This document shows, in pieces, positions 1 through 8,557 of a DNA stretch of 53,902 bases; position 1 is the stretch's first letter; every line of letters begins with the position of its first letter. The notes under the pieces are model-generated. The model did not search any database. It was not told the DNA's origin and was given only the letters and a program-made list of their open reading frames with translations. A program made the translations under genes and the position numbers. Origin of the DNA: Clostridiales bacterium (GTDB lineage Bacteria; Bacillota; Clostridia; Oscillospirales; CAG-272); the NCBI GenBank assembly GCA_022791685.1, contig JAAVZO010000023.1:1-53902 (forward strand), in the 5' to 3' direction.

Positions 1-190
1 GTCAACATCGCAGGTATTTTATTTGTTGCAGCGCACTTCGGCTGCGCTTTCTGACCGAACGCGAGTGAGGGAAGAACAAAGCCAGCAAGGCTGGCGCGAG
101 CGCGAGACGGCGCGTACTGCGCCGTACTACCCCCGCGTTTTACCCGCGGAGGTACTCCGCCGCAAAAAAGTTGAAATTTTTTTGAAAAAG
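1..190. other. GC-rich hairpin island, non-coding
   Basis: No gene is convincing here. The stretch is GC-rich against its AT-rich surroundings and is a chain of short inverted repeats: AGCGCA/TGCGCT near 40, GCCAGC-AAG-GCTGGC near 82-96, and GGCGC-GTACT-GCGCC near 109-123. It stops just before the tRNA promoter. It may be the tail of an upstream RNA or a cluster of intergenic repeats. The open frames crossing it have no ribosome binding site. Confidence 0.4.
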
Positions 191-193
191 TAC

Positions 194-222
194 TTGACAA
201 ATCGATTCAGATGTGATATAAT
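194..222 (+). promoter_or_regulatory. Consensus promoter of tRNA-Leu
   Basis: TTGACA (194-199), a 17-base spacer and TATAAT (217-222), preceded by TGa, so both the -35/-10 and the extended -10 match the sigma-A consensus exactly. The predicted start near 229 lies about 57 bases before the tRNA. Confidence 0.9.
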
Positions 223-285
223 ATTATACGTCATGAGGGACACGGTACAAAATAAAGAAACGAGTCGCTGATTGATTACATACTC

Positions 286-370
286 GCGAGAGTGGCGGAA
301 CTGGCAGACGCGCACGTTTGAGGGGCGTGTGGTTCTTACCATACGGGTTCAAGTCCCGTTTCTCGCACCA
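286..370 (+). tRNA. tRNA-Leu (anticodon GAG)
   Basis: An 85-base class II tRNA with a long variable arm. The acceptor arm GCGAGAG pairs with TTCTCGC (one G-U pair), followed by discriminator A and an encoded CCA (368-370). The anticodon stem CACGT/GCGTG encloses TTGAGGG, giving anticodon GAG, which reads CUC/CUU leucine codons. The T arm ACGGG-TTCAAGT-CCCGT is canonical. It stands alone between its own promoter and terminator. Confidence 0.97.
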
Positions 371-378
371 TAGCTTAA

Positions 379-408
379 AACGTCAATTATTTCGATTGAC
401 GTTTTTTC
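379..408 (+). terminator. Rho-independent terminator after tRNA-Leu
   Basis: Arms AACGTCAAT (379-387) and ATTGACGTT (395-403) form a perfect 9-bp stem with a 7-base loop, and the right arm runs straight into a T tract. It ends only about 28 bases before the next start codon. Confidence 0.9.
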
Positions 409-435
409 TTACTTTATTGAAAGGTGCAGCTTACT

Positions 436-1218
436 ATGAACTTGGATACAACAATAGACCTCTCAGGTACTATATATTCTATGTCAAAGCGGATCGCTGA
501 TATACTCGCGCCAAATTCGCCATCTATCTATATCTACGGCTCTTGTACGCTTGGCGACTTCAAATTCGGTTGGAGCGATATCGATATCATCGTGTTGACT
601 CAAACACAAATGTCCTCCGCTCAAGCAGATCAGCTCGTAGGGCTTAGGCAGAGCATGACCGATACTGAGCCCGATAATCCACTTTACCGCTGCTTTGAGG
701 GCGTTATGCTGGCAATGCACGAGCCTGAACAGATCGTTTACTGGGGCACGAGCGGGCAGAGGATGATTGAGAGCTATCATTTTGATTCCTTCTGTATCAA
801 AGAGCTGCTCGAGTACGGACGGCTCGTTCAAGGTGAGGATGTACGCGGCATCTTTTCTATGCCGTCATACGCTGAGATAAGGGCGGACGTGCGGTTTCAT
901 TACGAATCCATTCGAAAGTATGCGTCAAAAACCGGCAGAAGTATGTATTCATTCGGCTGGCTGCTTGATATCGCACGATGTGTTTACACGCTGCGCACAG
1001 GTAGGATAATAGCAAAAACGGCAGCCGGTGAGTGGGCGCTGCAAGAGGGAATTTTCGATGATCCCGCCGCACTTGAAGCGGCTTTGAAGGTCAGACGCGA
1101 GCCGATGAAATACCGTGAGCGCGGCGAAGTATTGGACTACGCCGGAAAGTTAGGAGAGTCGATACAGCGATACGCTGATGTGCTCGAGGCTGAACTCGAG
1201 AAATGCTGCGGTATTTAG
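436..1218 (+). CDS. AadA-like nucleotidyltransferase
   Basis: A 260-residue protein of the polymerase-beta nucleotidyltransferase fold. The catalytic signature is clear: GS at residues 35-36, then SDID with metal-binding aspartates at 48 and 50. The C-terminal half is helical, as in streptomycin/spectinomycin adenylyltransferases (AadA, DUF4111 type). Such enzymes transfer AMP to an aminoglycoside hydroxyl, but many chromosomal relatives have no proven substrate, so a resistance role is not claimed. The ATG at 436 is preferred over a GTG at 424 because AAAGGTG sits about 10 bases upstream and the GTG lies inside it. The gene begins just after the tRNA terminator, with little space for its own promoter, so it may depend on read-through. 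Confidence 0.75.
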   Translation: MNLDTTIDLSGTIYSMSKRIADILAPNSPSIYIYGSCTLGDFKFGWSDIDIIVLTQTQMSSAQADQLVGLRQSMTDTEPDNPLYRCFEGVMLAMHEPEQIVYWGTSGQRMIESYHFDSFCIKELLEYGRLVQGEDVRGIFSMPSYAEIRADVRFHYESIRKYASKTGRSMYSFGWLLDIARCVYTLRTGRIIAKTAAGEWALQEGIFDDPAALEAALKVRREPMKYRERGEVLDYAGKLGESIQRYADVLEAELEKCCGI

Positions 1219-1228
1219 TTATGTAGTA

Positions 1229-1257
1229 TTGACTTTTTACTTTTATTATGTTATAAT
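1229..1257 (+). promoter_or_regulatory. Promoter of the 493-residue membrane protein
   Basis: TTGACT (1229-1234), 17-base spacer, TATAAT (1252-1257), with TGt before the -10. It lies between the preceding stop codon and the start at 1297, so this gene has its own transcription start. Confidence 0.8.
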
Positions 1258-1296
1258 AATTAAAATATTAAGTTTCCAGTAAAGGAGTATATTATT

Positions 1297-2778
1297 ATGG
1301 AAAAAGAAAAAACCACGACACCACCCAACATTCCTAAGCTTCTGAAGGCTTTGATCGTCGCAGTTGTTGCTTATGTGTTGTCCTTTATCCTAAACAAGCT
1401 CGTCGGCACACGCTTGCTGACACCGCTTATTGTATATCCTGCGACATCCGCACTCGCAGTCGCAGTAGCCGCGAAGCTTTACTGCGGCATTGTCGAAAAG
1501 AAAAAGACGCACTCGATTATTACCTTTATAATCGCTTTCTTTTTGCCTGGATTGGTCATGCAGTATGCGCATCCGTACAGATTAGGCTTTAATCCGCCTG
1601 AAGTTATCATACAGAATTGGCGGTATATAAGCATGATTTTGTGGGTTGCGCTCGCCACTCTGATTCCGGCGAATTTCGCTGTCAGACGTACATACGATAA
1701 GCCAAAGGTCAAATCTAAAGCGGAAATCGCGAACGAGAATAAGCTTAATAAGTGGAGACCATTCTACGAAGAGTGCGCGAAATTCAAAATTACAAGCGCG
1801 TCTGACCTCACCGCCGCTGACAAACACCAGCGTGCCGAGCTTATAGCGAAGAAGTTCAACCTTCCGAGTGAGAATGTCGAGGATCTGTTCCAGCCTGAGC
1901 ACGAGGGATGGAAGCTCTACACCGAGACCATAGCTGCCGAAGCTGAGGCGGAGATGGAAGAGAAGCGCAGTAAGGAGCGTGAGGCTGACGATTGGAACAA
2001 GAAATACGCAGCAATGCACGGCACAGAGAAGCGCATCGCTATGCTTCAGGCGACCGTTGACGGCTACAAGGCTATAAACGCAAGCTACCAGCGGCTGATA
2101 AACGGCACTCACTTGGAGAAGGAGTCTGACGGCGCGATAGCCGCGGGCGTTGCGTCAGGTATCGGCGGAGTAGTGCCAGCTCTGATGTCGCTTCAGAACA
2201 CGGCTGAGCACAACGCGCAGGTACGCTCGAACAATAGTGTCGGCGTACAGATGATAAAATATTACACCGAGTGCCAGATGCAGAATACCGGTTATCGTAT
2301 GTTCTGGGAGAAGGAGCTCGAGCGCGCGAAGACGAAGTTAGCGGGCGATCAGTCGTCGGAAGAAGTGTTCAAGCACCTGACGATCGAGACCGACAAAATC
2401 AAAGTGACCGATACTGGAACAATTGAGATAACGGCAAGATTCAAGGGAGATCCGGAGTATACTATATTCGACAATATGCCAGCGATAGTAGACGGCGCGG
2501 TAACGGCTCAGGTATACGATGGTGAGACATTAGTAGGCGAGGCTGTGATAGTGCTGCCGACGTATGGAACGGGCTTATACAAGCTGACCTCGTGGGACGA
2601 TAAGACTCTTGGTGGCTACAGAGAGTCTCAGGTACGACTGAAGCGCGAGCCGGGCTCATTAGACACCGGTATGCGCAGCTACGTAGAAGCGAAGGGCTAC
2701 TGCCTATTCAGCGGTGAAAAAGACAAGAAGTATACCGTAAAATATGCTCCGAACAATCTTTATGCCATCGAAATATAA
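1297..2778 (+). CDS. Unknown four-helix membrane protein
   Basis: A 493-residue protein that I do not recognise. The first 126 residues hold four hydrophobic segments (about 14-36, 42-63, 72-91 and 107-127). Then comes a charged, largely helical stretch rich in Glu, Lys and Ala (about 130-250), a small Gly/Ala-rich patch (AAGVASGIGGVVPA near 285), another helical stretch, and a beta-rich C-terminal domain from about residue 365. The layout suggests a membrane anchor with a large soluble part on one side. AAAGGAG lies 10 bases before the ATG. The gene has its own promoter and a strong terminator, so it is a single transcription unit. Function unknown. Confidence 0.75.
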   Translation: MEKEKTTTPPNIPKLLKALIVAVVAYVLSFILNKLVGTRLLTPLIVYPATSALAVAVAAKLYCGIVEKKKTHSIITFIIAFFLPGLVMQYAHPYRLGFNPPEVIIQNWRYISMILWVALATLIPANFAVRRTYDKPKVKSKAEIANENKLNKWRPFYEECAKFKITSASDLTAADKHQRAELIAKKFNLPSENVEDLFQPEHEGWKLYTETIAAEAEAEMEEKRSKEREADDWNKKYAAMHGTEKRIAMLQATVDGYKAINASYQRLINGTHLEKESDGAIAAGVASGIGGVVPALMSLQNTAEHNAQVRSNNSVGVQMIKYYTECQMQNTGYRMFWEKELERAKTKLAGDQSSEEVFKHLTIETDKIKVTDTGTIEITARFKGDPEYTIFDNMPAIVDGAVTAQVYDGETLVGEAVIVLPTYGTGLYKLTSWDDKTLGGYRESQVRLKREPGSLDTGMRSYVEAKGYCLFSGEKDKKYTVKYAPNNLYAIEI

Positions 2779-2782
2779 TATC

Positions 2783-2797
2783 TGATAGGCACTAAAC
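2783..2797 (+). repeat. Partial copy of the TGATAGGCRCTAAAC repeat
   Basis: TGATAGGCACTAAAC, directly after the stop codon, matches 14 of 15 bases of the repeat found in full at 15484-15512 and 21299-21327. The other half of the repeat is absent here, so this may be a remnant or chance. Confidence 0.35.
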
Positions 2798-2838
2798 AAT
2801 AAGTCAAAGAGCAAAAACCTTCAAACATAGCATTAGCG

Positions 2839-2880
2839 ACCTGCGGTGTTGAATTATAATTTCAACACCGCAGGTTTTTA
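2839..2880 (+). terminator. Strong terminator after the membrane protein gene
   Basis: A perfect 15-bp stem, left arm 2839-2853 and right arm 2861-2875 (core GCGGTGTTGAA/TTCAACACCGC), with a 7-base loop, followed by TTTTTATTTT. Confidence 0.93.
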
Positions 2881-2895
2881 TTTTACAAGCGCTGG

Positions 2896-2908
2896 ATTTT
2901 GTATAATT
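2896..2908 (+). repeat. ATTTTGTATAATT repeat, copy 1
   Basis: The 13-mer ATTTTGTATAATT occurs here and again as the right arm of the hairpin at 3351-3380, 472 bases away. The match extends one further base (G). Confidence 0.6.
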
Positions 2909-3350
2909 GTATAAAGAAATCAGGTTTCTCGCTGGTGCGAGAAGATGTGCTTTAGCGGATAATGAATTATGAATATATATGTATATGTAAATTGTCTGAC
3001 TTAATCCATGTATTATAAATACCGTAGACTGTCATTGCTACGCCCGAATATAAAATGAAGATGCAGTAATGAAGCTTTAGTTTACGGAATGCTTATTGGC
3101 TGAGCTGAACAAAATCGCAAAGTCCATGTATGGATAAACGACAAATAGATTTATGTGCAATAATTGCATATTAGCCGTGAGCTTAAATAGACATTAGATG
3201 AGTTGTGAGACAGCTAATCAACCGAGCTGTTATGTACACAAACATCAATTACAAGCAACTGCATATATACACGCATTTAAAGAGCTTAGCACAGTAAAAT
3301 TTTATAAATATACGCGCATTGCCGTGTATAAGATGTATTTCCATTCCCTT

Positions 3351-3380
3351 AATTATACAAAATTTGCATTTTGTATAATT
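3351..3380. repeat. ATTTTGTATAATT inverted pair (hairpin)
   Basis: AATTATACAAAAT (3351-3363) and its exact complement (3368-3380) form a 13-bp stem with a TTGC tetraloop. There is no T tract and no gene directly upstream, so it does not look like a terminator. With copy 1 it brackets about 485 bases of non-coding DNA. Confidence 0.6.
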
Positions 3381-3484
3381 GGCTCACTCGATAAACTCGT
3401 CCTTTTTACTCACCTTCCATAGCTGATTTTCGACCACCCCTACTCCTCGCCTGCACCTTTCACATATTATATATTATATTTCTC

Positions 3485-3513
3485 TTGTGTATTTACAAAT
3501 TATGTGGTATAAT
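3485..3513 (+). promoter_or_regulatory. Promoter of the YwqG-domain gene
   Basis: TTGTGT (3485-3490), 17-base spacer, TATAAT (3508-3513), with TGg directly before the -10. The weak -35 is compensated by the extended -10. The start at 3549 follows with an AAAGGTAAAG ribosome binding site. Confidence 0.7.
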
Positions 3514-3548
3514 ATTATATATAACATCAATTGAAAGGTAAAGCTTCA

Positions 3549-5900
3549 ATGACAACATCAGTCTTGTTTTCCGCTGGAGCCGATGACTCCCGCGAAATTG
3601 ATCAGAGCTTCATAATGAAAGCCGCTGCTCGAATAAGCAAAACTATCGACTTCAGAGGTTCGTTTATCGCCCTGCCTGATCGGCGCAGAAATTCCGTAGC
3701 CTTTATAGTAGATCCCGACCCAGATATGTCCGATACAGACACCACGCGCCTGCTTCGCGCTATTGCATACGAATCTCTGCTCGACATAACCGATATAGAC
3801 TACACGCCCATGTTCCTGAGCGCGCCAGACACCGATTCATCCTTCATAGACCGCATACCTGCACCTGAGGATGAGATCGGAACCTTCTTGATCCATTTTT
3901 CGATTTCCAACATCAGGGTCAACGACCTCGACGAGCTTCTCGACAAAGAGCTGACCAGCCGCAATTATGATATTCGTATGGAAAACGACGGTATGCTGAC
4001 CGCATATCTGACGCGCAATGCCCCGCTCGATTTTTACATCGACGAGGTAACAAATGCGCTGAATGGCGAAATTGACGTAAGCTGGGCTGGCGCTGGAGTA
4101 TACGCCGAAGTCTGTGAGCTCGCCGAAGCTCTCGCTGCGAAGCTTGGCGGCGACCTCGAATACGACGAATCTGACATCACCTACCAGTACGACTATGATA
4201 TGGATGCTCTCCGCCAGCATTATTACGACGCACTCCGTCAAGATCTTGCATTTGCGTATGCCGAAGCCCGCGCCGGAGGTCAGGCGTTCATCGGCTGGCA
4301 GGTATGTAATTTTGAGCCTGAATGGATACAAAATACCGTGATAACTCAGCTTGGGCGCTATGATCTTGACTGGCTCATCGACGAGATCGAAAAATACGGT
4401 CTCGAAACGGTCGCCGATCACTGCTTCTACACGCGCAATTACAAACCTCGCGGCACTGCTGACGAAGAAGTCAAAAACGCGATCATCGTTATAAATTCAC
4501 TCGTACATTTTTCACTCGACGAGCGTTCGCCCGCAAATGACATATTCATCCGGCTCGCGCTCACACATCTAAACAACGCATTACGTATTGACCCAAGTGT
4601 TCCGCTGCCGATAAACGAGTATAACGACATTTGTAGCATTCTTAATATTCAGCCTACTCCTCCTATCCAAAGCGCCAACCGTTACATCGCGCATTATCCT
4701 TTCGGCTATCTGCGCGGTTCCGTCTATGTCGGGTTTGGAAGCTATATCCGACATTTTCGCATAGACGGTCAGTTTTTATGGACGCAAATCGAGCCCGGCA
4801 GATTTATCGTATTTGACCGCTTGCTCGAACGCCCGATGCACATGACCTGCCGTGTTGAATACCTCGACACAGATGCCGAGCTCGACGACAAATATTTCGA
4901 AAACTTCCCCGCCCCTGAATATATCGACATCGGCGGAAGTGCGGTATGCCGTTTTTCCACATCCGGAGACAGCACTAAAGCTGAAATTATTGTGCAAAGC
5001 GAGCGATATATGTTGATATTCACAAGCTCAGACAAAAATTTGACGCTTGACTTTATAGATTCGCTTCGAGGATGCCGCTGCATTGAGGAGCTTGAAGAGC
5101 CTGAAGATAAGCTGTTCTGTTCTCGTCCGAGTGCGCCGGGGGCGTTTTTTCCGCGTGGGATGATCGACGACATGATCGAAAATGATTCAGATAATAACGA
5201 ATCTGAGCTTGGAATTGGCGAGTTGCTGCAAAATAGTCTATATAGTCTGATAGAAACATTGATAATGCCAAGTGTGCATATTAAGCTTGAGGAAAAATAT
5301 CAGCTGCCGATTACTGCAAGTAAACTGTTGGGCTCGCCATACTGCCCTGAAGGATTCGAAATACCGACCGTTCCCGAGACAGAAGAAACGCTCGCAAATG
5401 GAAACGTAGGAAGACCGATGACTCTTATAGCGCAGATAGATCTGAATTCGTTCGATGCGCAGCAGGTCGGGCTGCCGCCGTCCGGAATATTGCAATTTTA
5501 CGCATATGACAGCGGCAGTATACCAGCTTCGTACTTTAGCTGTGAGCAGACATATTTCCGTGTAGTGTACTTCCCGGCTCCGCCAAGCGTGGACGCTATA
5601 AATCCCGAATATGAGTACGGACTCAAATTTGAGCCTGCACTTATGATCAATAATAACGCCACGATAACAAACTTTTCGCAAATAGGTGGTTCTCCGCGCT
5701 TCGAAGCGGTTGACAAGAAAATCCTAATCGAGCATAGTGAATACACGCATTTGTTGCTTCAAATCGAAGCACAAGACCTTCGCAAAGCCGGCGCTAACAT
5801 TGGCAGCTGCGACGGTATCCTTAATTTCTTTATGAAGCCGGAATCGTTAAAAAATATGGACTTCTCCGATGTGCTTATTGTTTGGACTTGCCAAAAATAA
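3549..5900 (+). CDS. Large protein with C-terminal YwqG-like domain
   Basis: A 783-residue acidic protein with no signal peptide or membrane helix. The last ~205 residues (from about 579) resemble the YwqG/DUF1963 family: KLLGSPYCPEGFEIP, then LIAQIDLNSF, GILQFYAYD and a closing GDGILNFF-like motif (here CDGILNFFM). The N-terminal ~570 residues look alpha/beta and may correspond to DUF4026, which in Firmicutes is sometimes found with such domains; that is a recollection, not a search result. The family has no established biochemical role; YwqG proteins are often encoded near polymorphic toxins, but no toxin gene is adjacent. ATG 3549 is chosen over an in-frame TTG at 3531 because the ribosome binding site lies between them. 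Confidence 0.7.
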   Translation: MTTSVLFSAGADDSREIDQSFIMKAAARISKTIDFRGSFIALPDRRRNSVAFIVDPDPDMSDTDTTRLLRAIAYESLLDITDIDYTPMFLSAPDTDSSFIDRIPAPEDEIGTFLIHFSISNIRVNDLDELLDKELTSRNYDIRMENDGMLTAYLTRNAPLDFYIDEVTNALNGEIDVSWAGAGVYAEVCELAEALAAKLGGDLEYDESDITYQYDYDMDALRQHYYDALRQDLAFAYAEARAGGQAFIGWQVCNFEPEWIQNTVITQLGRYDLDWLIDEIEKYGLETVADHCFYTRNYKPRGTADEEVKNAIIVINSLVHFSLDERSPANDIFIRLALTHLNNALRIDPSVPLPINEYNDICSILNIQPTPPIQSANRYIAHYPFGYLRGSVYVGFGSYIRHFRIDGQFLWTQIEPGRFIVFDRLLERPMHMTCRVEYLDTDAELDDKYFENFPAPEYIDIGGSAVCRFSTSGDSTKAEIIVQSERYMLIFTSSDKNLTLDFIDSLRGCRCIEELEEPEDKLFCSRPSAPGAFFPRGMIDDMIENDSDNNESELGIGELLQNSLYSLIETLIMPSVHIKLEEKYQLPITASKLLGSPYCPEGFEIPTVPETEETLANGNVGRPMTLIAQIDLNSFDAQQVGLPPSGILQFYAYDSGSIPASYFSCEQTYFRVVYFPAPPSVDAINPEYEYGLKFEPALMINNNATITNFSQIGGSPRFEAVDKKILIEHSEYTHLLLQIEAQDLRKAGANIGSCDGILNFFMKPESLKNMDFSDVLIVWTCQK

Positions 5901-5930
5901 AAGGTCTTGCGATTTTTCGCAAGACCTTTT
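5899..5930. terminator. Bidirectional terminator
   Basis: A perfect 14-bp stem: AAAAGGTCTTGCGA (5899-5912) and its complement (5917-5930), loop TTTT. It is A-rich before and T-rich after, and overlaps the stop codon of the plus-strand gene. It serves this gene and the converging acetyltransferase gene. Confidence 0.93.
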
Positions 5931-5942
5931 GCTTGTATTTTT

Positions 5943-6521
5943 TTATTTTGAAGCTTCGTCAAAATAATCCTCGGCAAGTATAGCGTAGCACACCTTGTCG
6001 TATATTCCGTTGTTGCAGACACACGCCTGTCGGAGTGTCCCCTCATACGTCATTCCGGATTTTTGCATGACCCTTCCGGAAGCGGGATTTGCGCTGGCAT
6101 GGTACGCGTGGATCCTGTTGAAACCGACCTCTTTGAAAAAGAAATCGATCACAGCCTTCACCGCTTCAGTCATTAAGCCGTTATTCCACCACTTTCGTCC
6201 CAATTCATACGCAAGCTCGACCTGACTAATGCGGTCATCGGGATACATTCCGAACATCCGCCCGATCACTTCGCCTGATGACTTGATCTGGATCGCCCAA
6301 CTATATCGGTTCGATTTTTCATATGCGCCAAGCCACTCATCGGTGAACATCTTTGCGGAGTTCATCACATCGTCAATACTGCGCATTGGCTTATAATTTG
6401 TCCATTTCCAGACTTCAAAATCGTTCCAGCAGTTGTAAAAGATCGGCTCAAGGTCATCCATTTTAAACCGCCGCAAAATCAGACGTTCCGTCTCGAGCGT
6501 TACAGTTCCTTTGTGCAACAT
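5943..6521 (-). CDS. GNAT acetyltransferase (RimJ/RimL type)
   Basis: A 192-residue N-acetyltransferase. It opens with LETERLILRRF, the usual start of RimJ/RimL-like enzymes, and has the GNAT core: EVIGRMFGMYP (beta4), ELAYELGRKWWNNGLMTEAV (the acetyl-CoA pyrophosphate loop, where the expected R/Q-x-x-G-x-G/A is degenerate), then IHAYHASANPASGRVMQKSGM. It would transfer an acetyl group from acetyl-CoA to an amine or protein N-terminus; the substrate cannot be told. It starts 12 bases after guaA and is probably co-transcribed. The ribosome binding site is weak; an AAAGGA lies just inside the frame. Confidence 0.85.
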   Translation of the reverse strand: MLHKGTVTLETERLILRRFKMDDLEPIFYNCWNDFEVWKWTNYKPMRSIDDVMNSAKMFTDEWLGAYEKSNRYSWAIQIKSSGEVIGRMFGMYPDDRISQVELAYELGRKWWNNGLMTEAVKAVIDFFFKEVGFNRIHAYHASANPASGRVMQKSGMTYEGTLRQACVCNNGIYDKVCYAILAEDYFDEASK

Positions 6522-6533
6522 TGTTTTAAGCTA

Positions 6534-8417
6534 TTATTCCCACTCGACTGTTGCCGGCGGCTTTCCGGTCACGTCGTAGAACAGCATATCGATCTGATCA
6601 GCAACTTCGCTCGCATTTACGCGCTTTACGATGTTCGAAAGAGCGTCCGCCGGGAAATCGACTCCCGGAACTGCCGACTGTGCGGTCATGAAATCGGTCG
6701 TTACAACCGCGCGAATCGCGATCGAATAACGGTCTCCACCGACCGAAGCGGGCACGAGCACCGCGAAGCACTGCGCGATCTTCGATGCTTTGCTTCCAGG
6801 CATTGGAACAAGCAGTTCGCTTGTGACGATATCATCAACTTCACGCAGCAATTCCGATGTTTCGTGGCATACGCGACTGCGGCGGCTTATCATCTCTCCG
6901 CCGATCGAATCGCGGTTGATAAGATATGCGGTACGGTTGACGAAATCGAGATTATTCGGTACCTCGCGTGCATCGTCACGCAGCTGATTCCAGTCTACAT
7001 CAAGCCCATTTTTTGCCAGTATCGCAAGTGAACGGTAAGAACGATGGTCGCCCTGAACGCCGACAGACTGAACCGGAGCAATTGCCATCTCGTACTTCGA
7101 ACCAGAAGCGGCATTGTATGCGTCAAGCTTTGCCTGCTTATCGGCATCAGAATGAATTCCGCCGTCGACGCAGAGTATGCGCACGCCGAGTCCGGGACCC
7201 GGGAACGGCTGACGCGACGCTATCGTCTCGTCGAGTCCGAGCATACGCGCGACCTGACGAACCTCGTCTTTGTGCCAATCCCAGTTAGTTTCAATAACGT
7301 GACCTTTGTCGCGCAGTTTGCGGATAACGCCAACATCGTTGTGATGAGTTTTTATCTTCTTTGCGTATCCCGAAACGTCCGGATTTCCGGATTCGATGAG
7401 GTCGGGACGCAGCGTTCCCTGTCCAAGGAAGGCTGTCTCGAAATCGAGGTCCAGTTCCTTCGCAGCCTTTTCAGTCACAACAAAGAACATATGTCCAATA
7501 ATTGCACGCTTCTTCTCCGGCTCGCAGGTCTCGCAGAGCGGCGCATACTTTTCGCCGTCGATCTCGAGCGGAATATTGAAGAAATCGTCCTCCGCATTGA
7601 TGCGCTGCATTTGTGTAAGTCCTAAATCCGCCAAATTCTGACAAATAATGTCAGACTCATTCTTACGCATCATGCCATGGTCAATGTGAATTCCGTAAAC
7701 CTGATCAGGACGGAGCGCTTTTACGAGGAGCGCCGCGGTCACAGCAGAGTCAACACCGCCAGATACGAGTACAACGACCTTGCCGTTCTCGCCGACGCGG
7801 CTGCGAATCATGTTTATCGAAGTTTGGATTCTGTCTTCGAGCGCGTAAACTTCCTTAAATTGGCATACTCCGCGAACGAAATTCTCGAGCATTTTCACGC
7901 CATTCTCGGTCGGATCGACCTCTGGGTGGAACTGCACACCGATGATCTTGCGGGCTGCATTATAAACACCGGCACAAACATCGCCAGTTTGGGCGACAAG
8001 TGTAAAACCGTCGGGCATTTTCGAAACAGCGTCGCCGTGGCTCATAAGAACCTTCTGAACCGGCTCGAGGTCTGCAAACAGCGGGCAGCTCGAGTCAACC
8101 TTGATTGCGATCTGACCGTACTCAGTTTTATAATTCGGCTCGACATTGCCGCCAAAATGGTCGACTATCATCTGCATACCATAGCAGATTCCGAGCATAG
8201 GGATTCCAAGCTCGAAAATACTGTCGTCATATTCGGGAGCGCCATTTTCCCAGACAGATGCAGGACCGCCCGAAAAGATTATCGCGCCGTATCCACTGAG
8301 TTTTTCGGCTGCGACTCCCATCGGCATAATATCGGTGTACACACCAAGTTCACGAACTTTGCGGTCGATAACTTTTGTGTACTGTCCTCCGCAGTCGAGT
8401 ATTGCTAATTTTTCCAT
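6534..8417 (-). CDS. guaA: GMP synthase, long two-subdomain form
   Basis: Converts XMP to GMP with glutamine and ATP. The N-terminal class I amidotransferase has its triad: Cys78 (GICYGMQ), His164 and Glu166 (FHPE). The ATP-pyrophosphatase domain has the P-loop SGGVDS (219-224), GQGTLRPDLIESG and FPGPGLGVRIL. The C-terminus TGKPPATVEWE is canonical. At 627 residues it is about 100 longer than the E. coli type (525). The extra length sits in the dimerisation domain after GPGLGVRIL, where two similar segments occur in tandem (one around APVQSVGVQGD, one around VPASVGGDRYS), as in the long eukaryotic-type enzymes. The ATG has GGAGG five bases upstream. No purine riboswitch is visible in the leader. 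Confidence 0.97.
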   Translation of the reverse strand: MEKLAILDCGGQYTKVIDRKVRELGVYTDIMPMGVAAEKLSGYGAIIFSGGPASVWENGAPEYDDSIFELGIPMLGICYGMQMIVDHFGGNVEPNYKTEYGQIAIKVDSSCPLFADLEPVQKVLMSHGDAVSKMPDGFTLVAQTGDVCAGVYNAARKIIGVQFHPEVDPTENGVKMLENFVRGVCQFKEVYALEDRIQTSINMIRSRVGENGKVVVLVSGGVDSAVTAALLVKALRPDQVYGIHIDHGMMRKNESDIICQNLADLGLTQMQRINAEDDFFNIPLEIDGEKYAPLCETCEPEKKRAIIGHMFFVVTEKAAKELDLDFETAFLGQGTLRPDLIESGNPDVSGYAKKIKTHHNDVGVIRKLRDKGHVIETNWDWHKDEVRQVARMLGLDETIASRQPFPGPGLGVRILCVDGGIHSDADKQAKLDAYNAASGSKYEMAIAPVQSVGVQGDHRSYRSLAILAKNGLDVDWNQLRDDAREVPNNLDFVNRTAYLINRDSIGGEMISRRSRVCHETSELLREVDDIVTSELLVPMPGSKASKIAQCFAVLVPASVGGDRYSIAIRAVVTTDFMTAQSAVPGVDFPADALSNIVKRVNASEVADQIDMLFYDVTGKPPATVEWE

Positions 8418-8464
8418 AAAGCCTCCAGCTTTTTTAGAGAATATATTATTTGTTTTAAATAGAG

Positions 8465-8502
8465 GTTAGAGCATATTATGGCACAGCATAATATGCTCTA
8501 AC
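8465..8502 (-). promoter_or_regulatory. Hairpin between mscL and guaA
   Basis: A perfect 16-bp stem (8465-8480 with 8487-8502; core AGAGCATATTATG) and a 6-base loop. Read towards guaA it is followed by CTCTATTTAAAAC rather than a run of T, so it is a poor terminator. It could stabilise the mscL 3' end, attenuate read-through into guaA, or bind a protein. It does not match the purine riboswitch consensus. Confidence 0.6.
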
Positions 8503-8557
8503 ACAAGCTTATTTGTGTGATTTTTAAATGATTTGAATTGGAACTGCCTGTTCAAAT

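Larger units (their letters stand above)
2881..3484. other. Non-coding AT-rich stretch
   Basis: About 600 bases with stop codons in all frames. A 74-codon frame at 3198-3422 has no ribosome binding site and no protein-like composition. Visible structure: a hairpin TTCTCGC-TGGT-GCGAGAA at 2926-2943, whose second half is the reverse complement of the last 11 bases of the tRNA-Leu gene (TTCTCGCACCA), and the ATTTTGTATAATT repeats listed separately. It reads like a decayed accessory segment, but I recognise no protein remnant. Confidence 0.5.

Noticed and set aside
436-1218. Calling the AadA-like protein a streptomycin-resistance gene
   Set aside because: Motifs show only the nucleotidyltransferase fold; chromosomal relatives often do not confer resistance.
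3198-3422. A 74-codon frame in the 2.9-3.5 kb gap
   Set aside because: No ribosome binding site, no promoter, unnatural composition and overlap with the 3351-3380 hairpin.
8418-8557. A purine riboswitch before guaA
   Set aside because: The hairpin there is a plain 16-bp stem; the three-way junction and conserved loop bases of the purine aptamer are absent.
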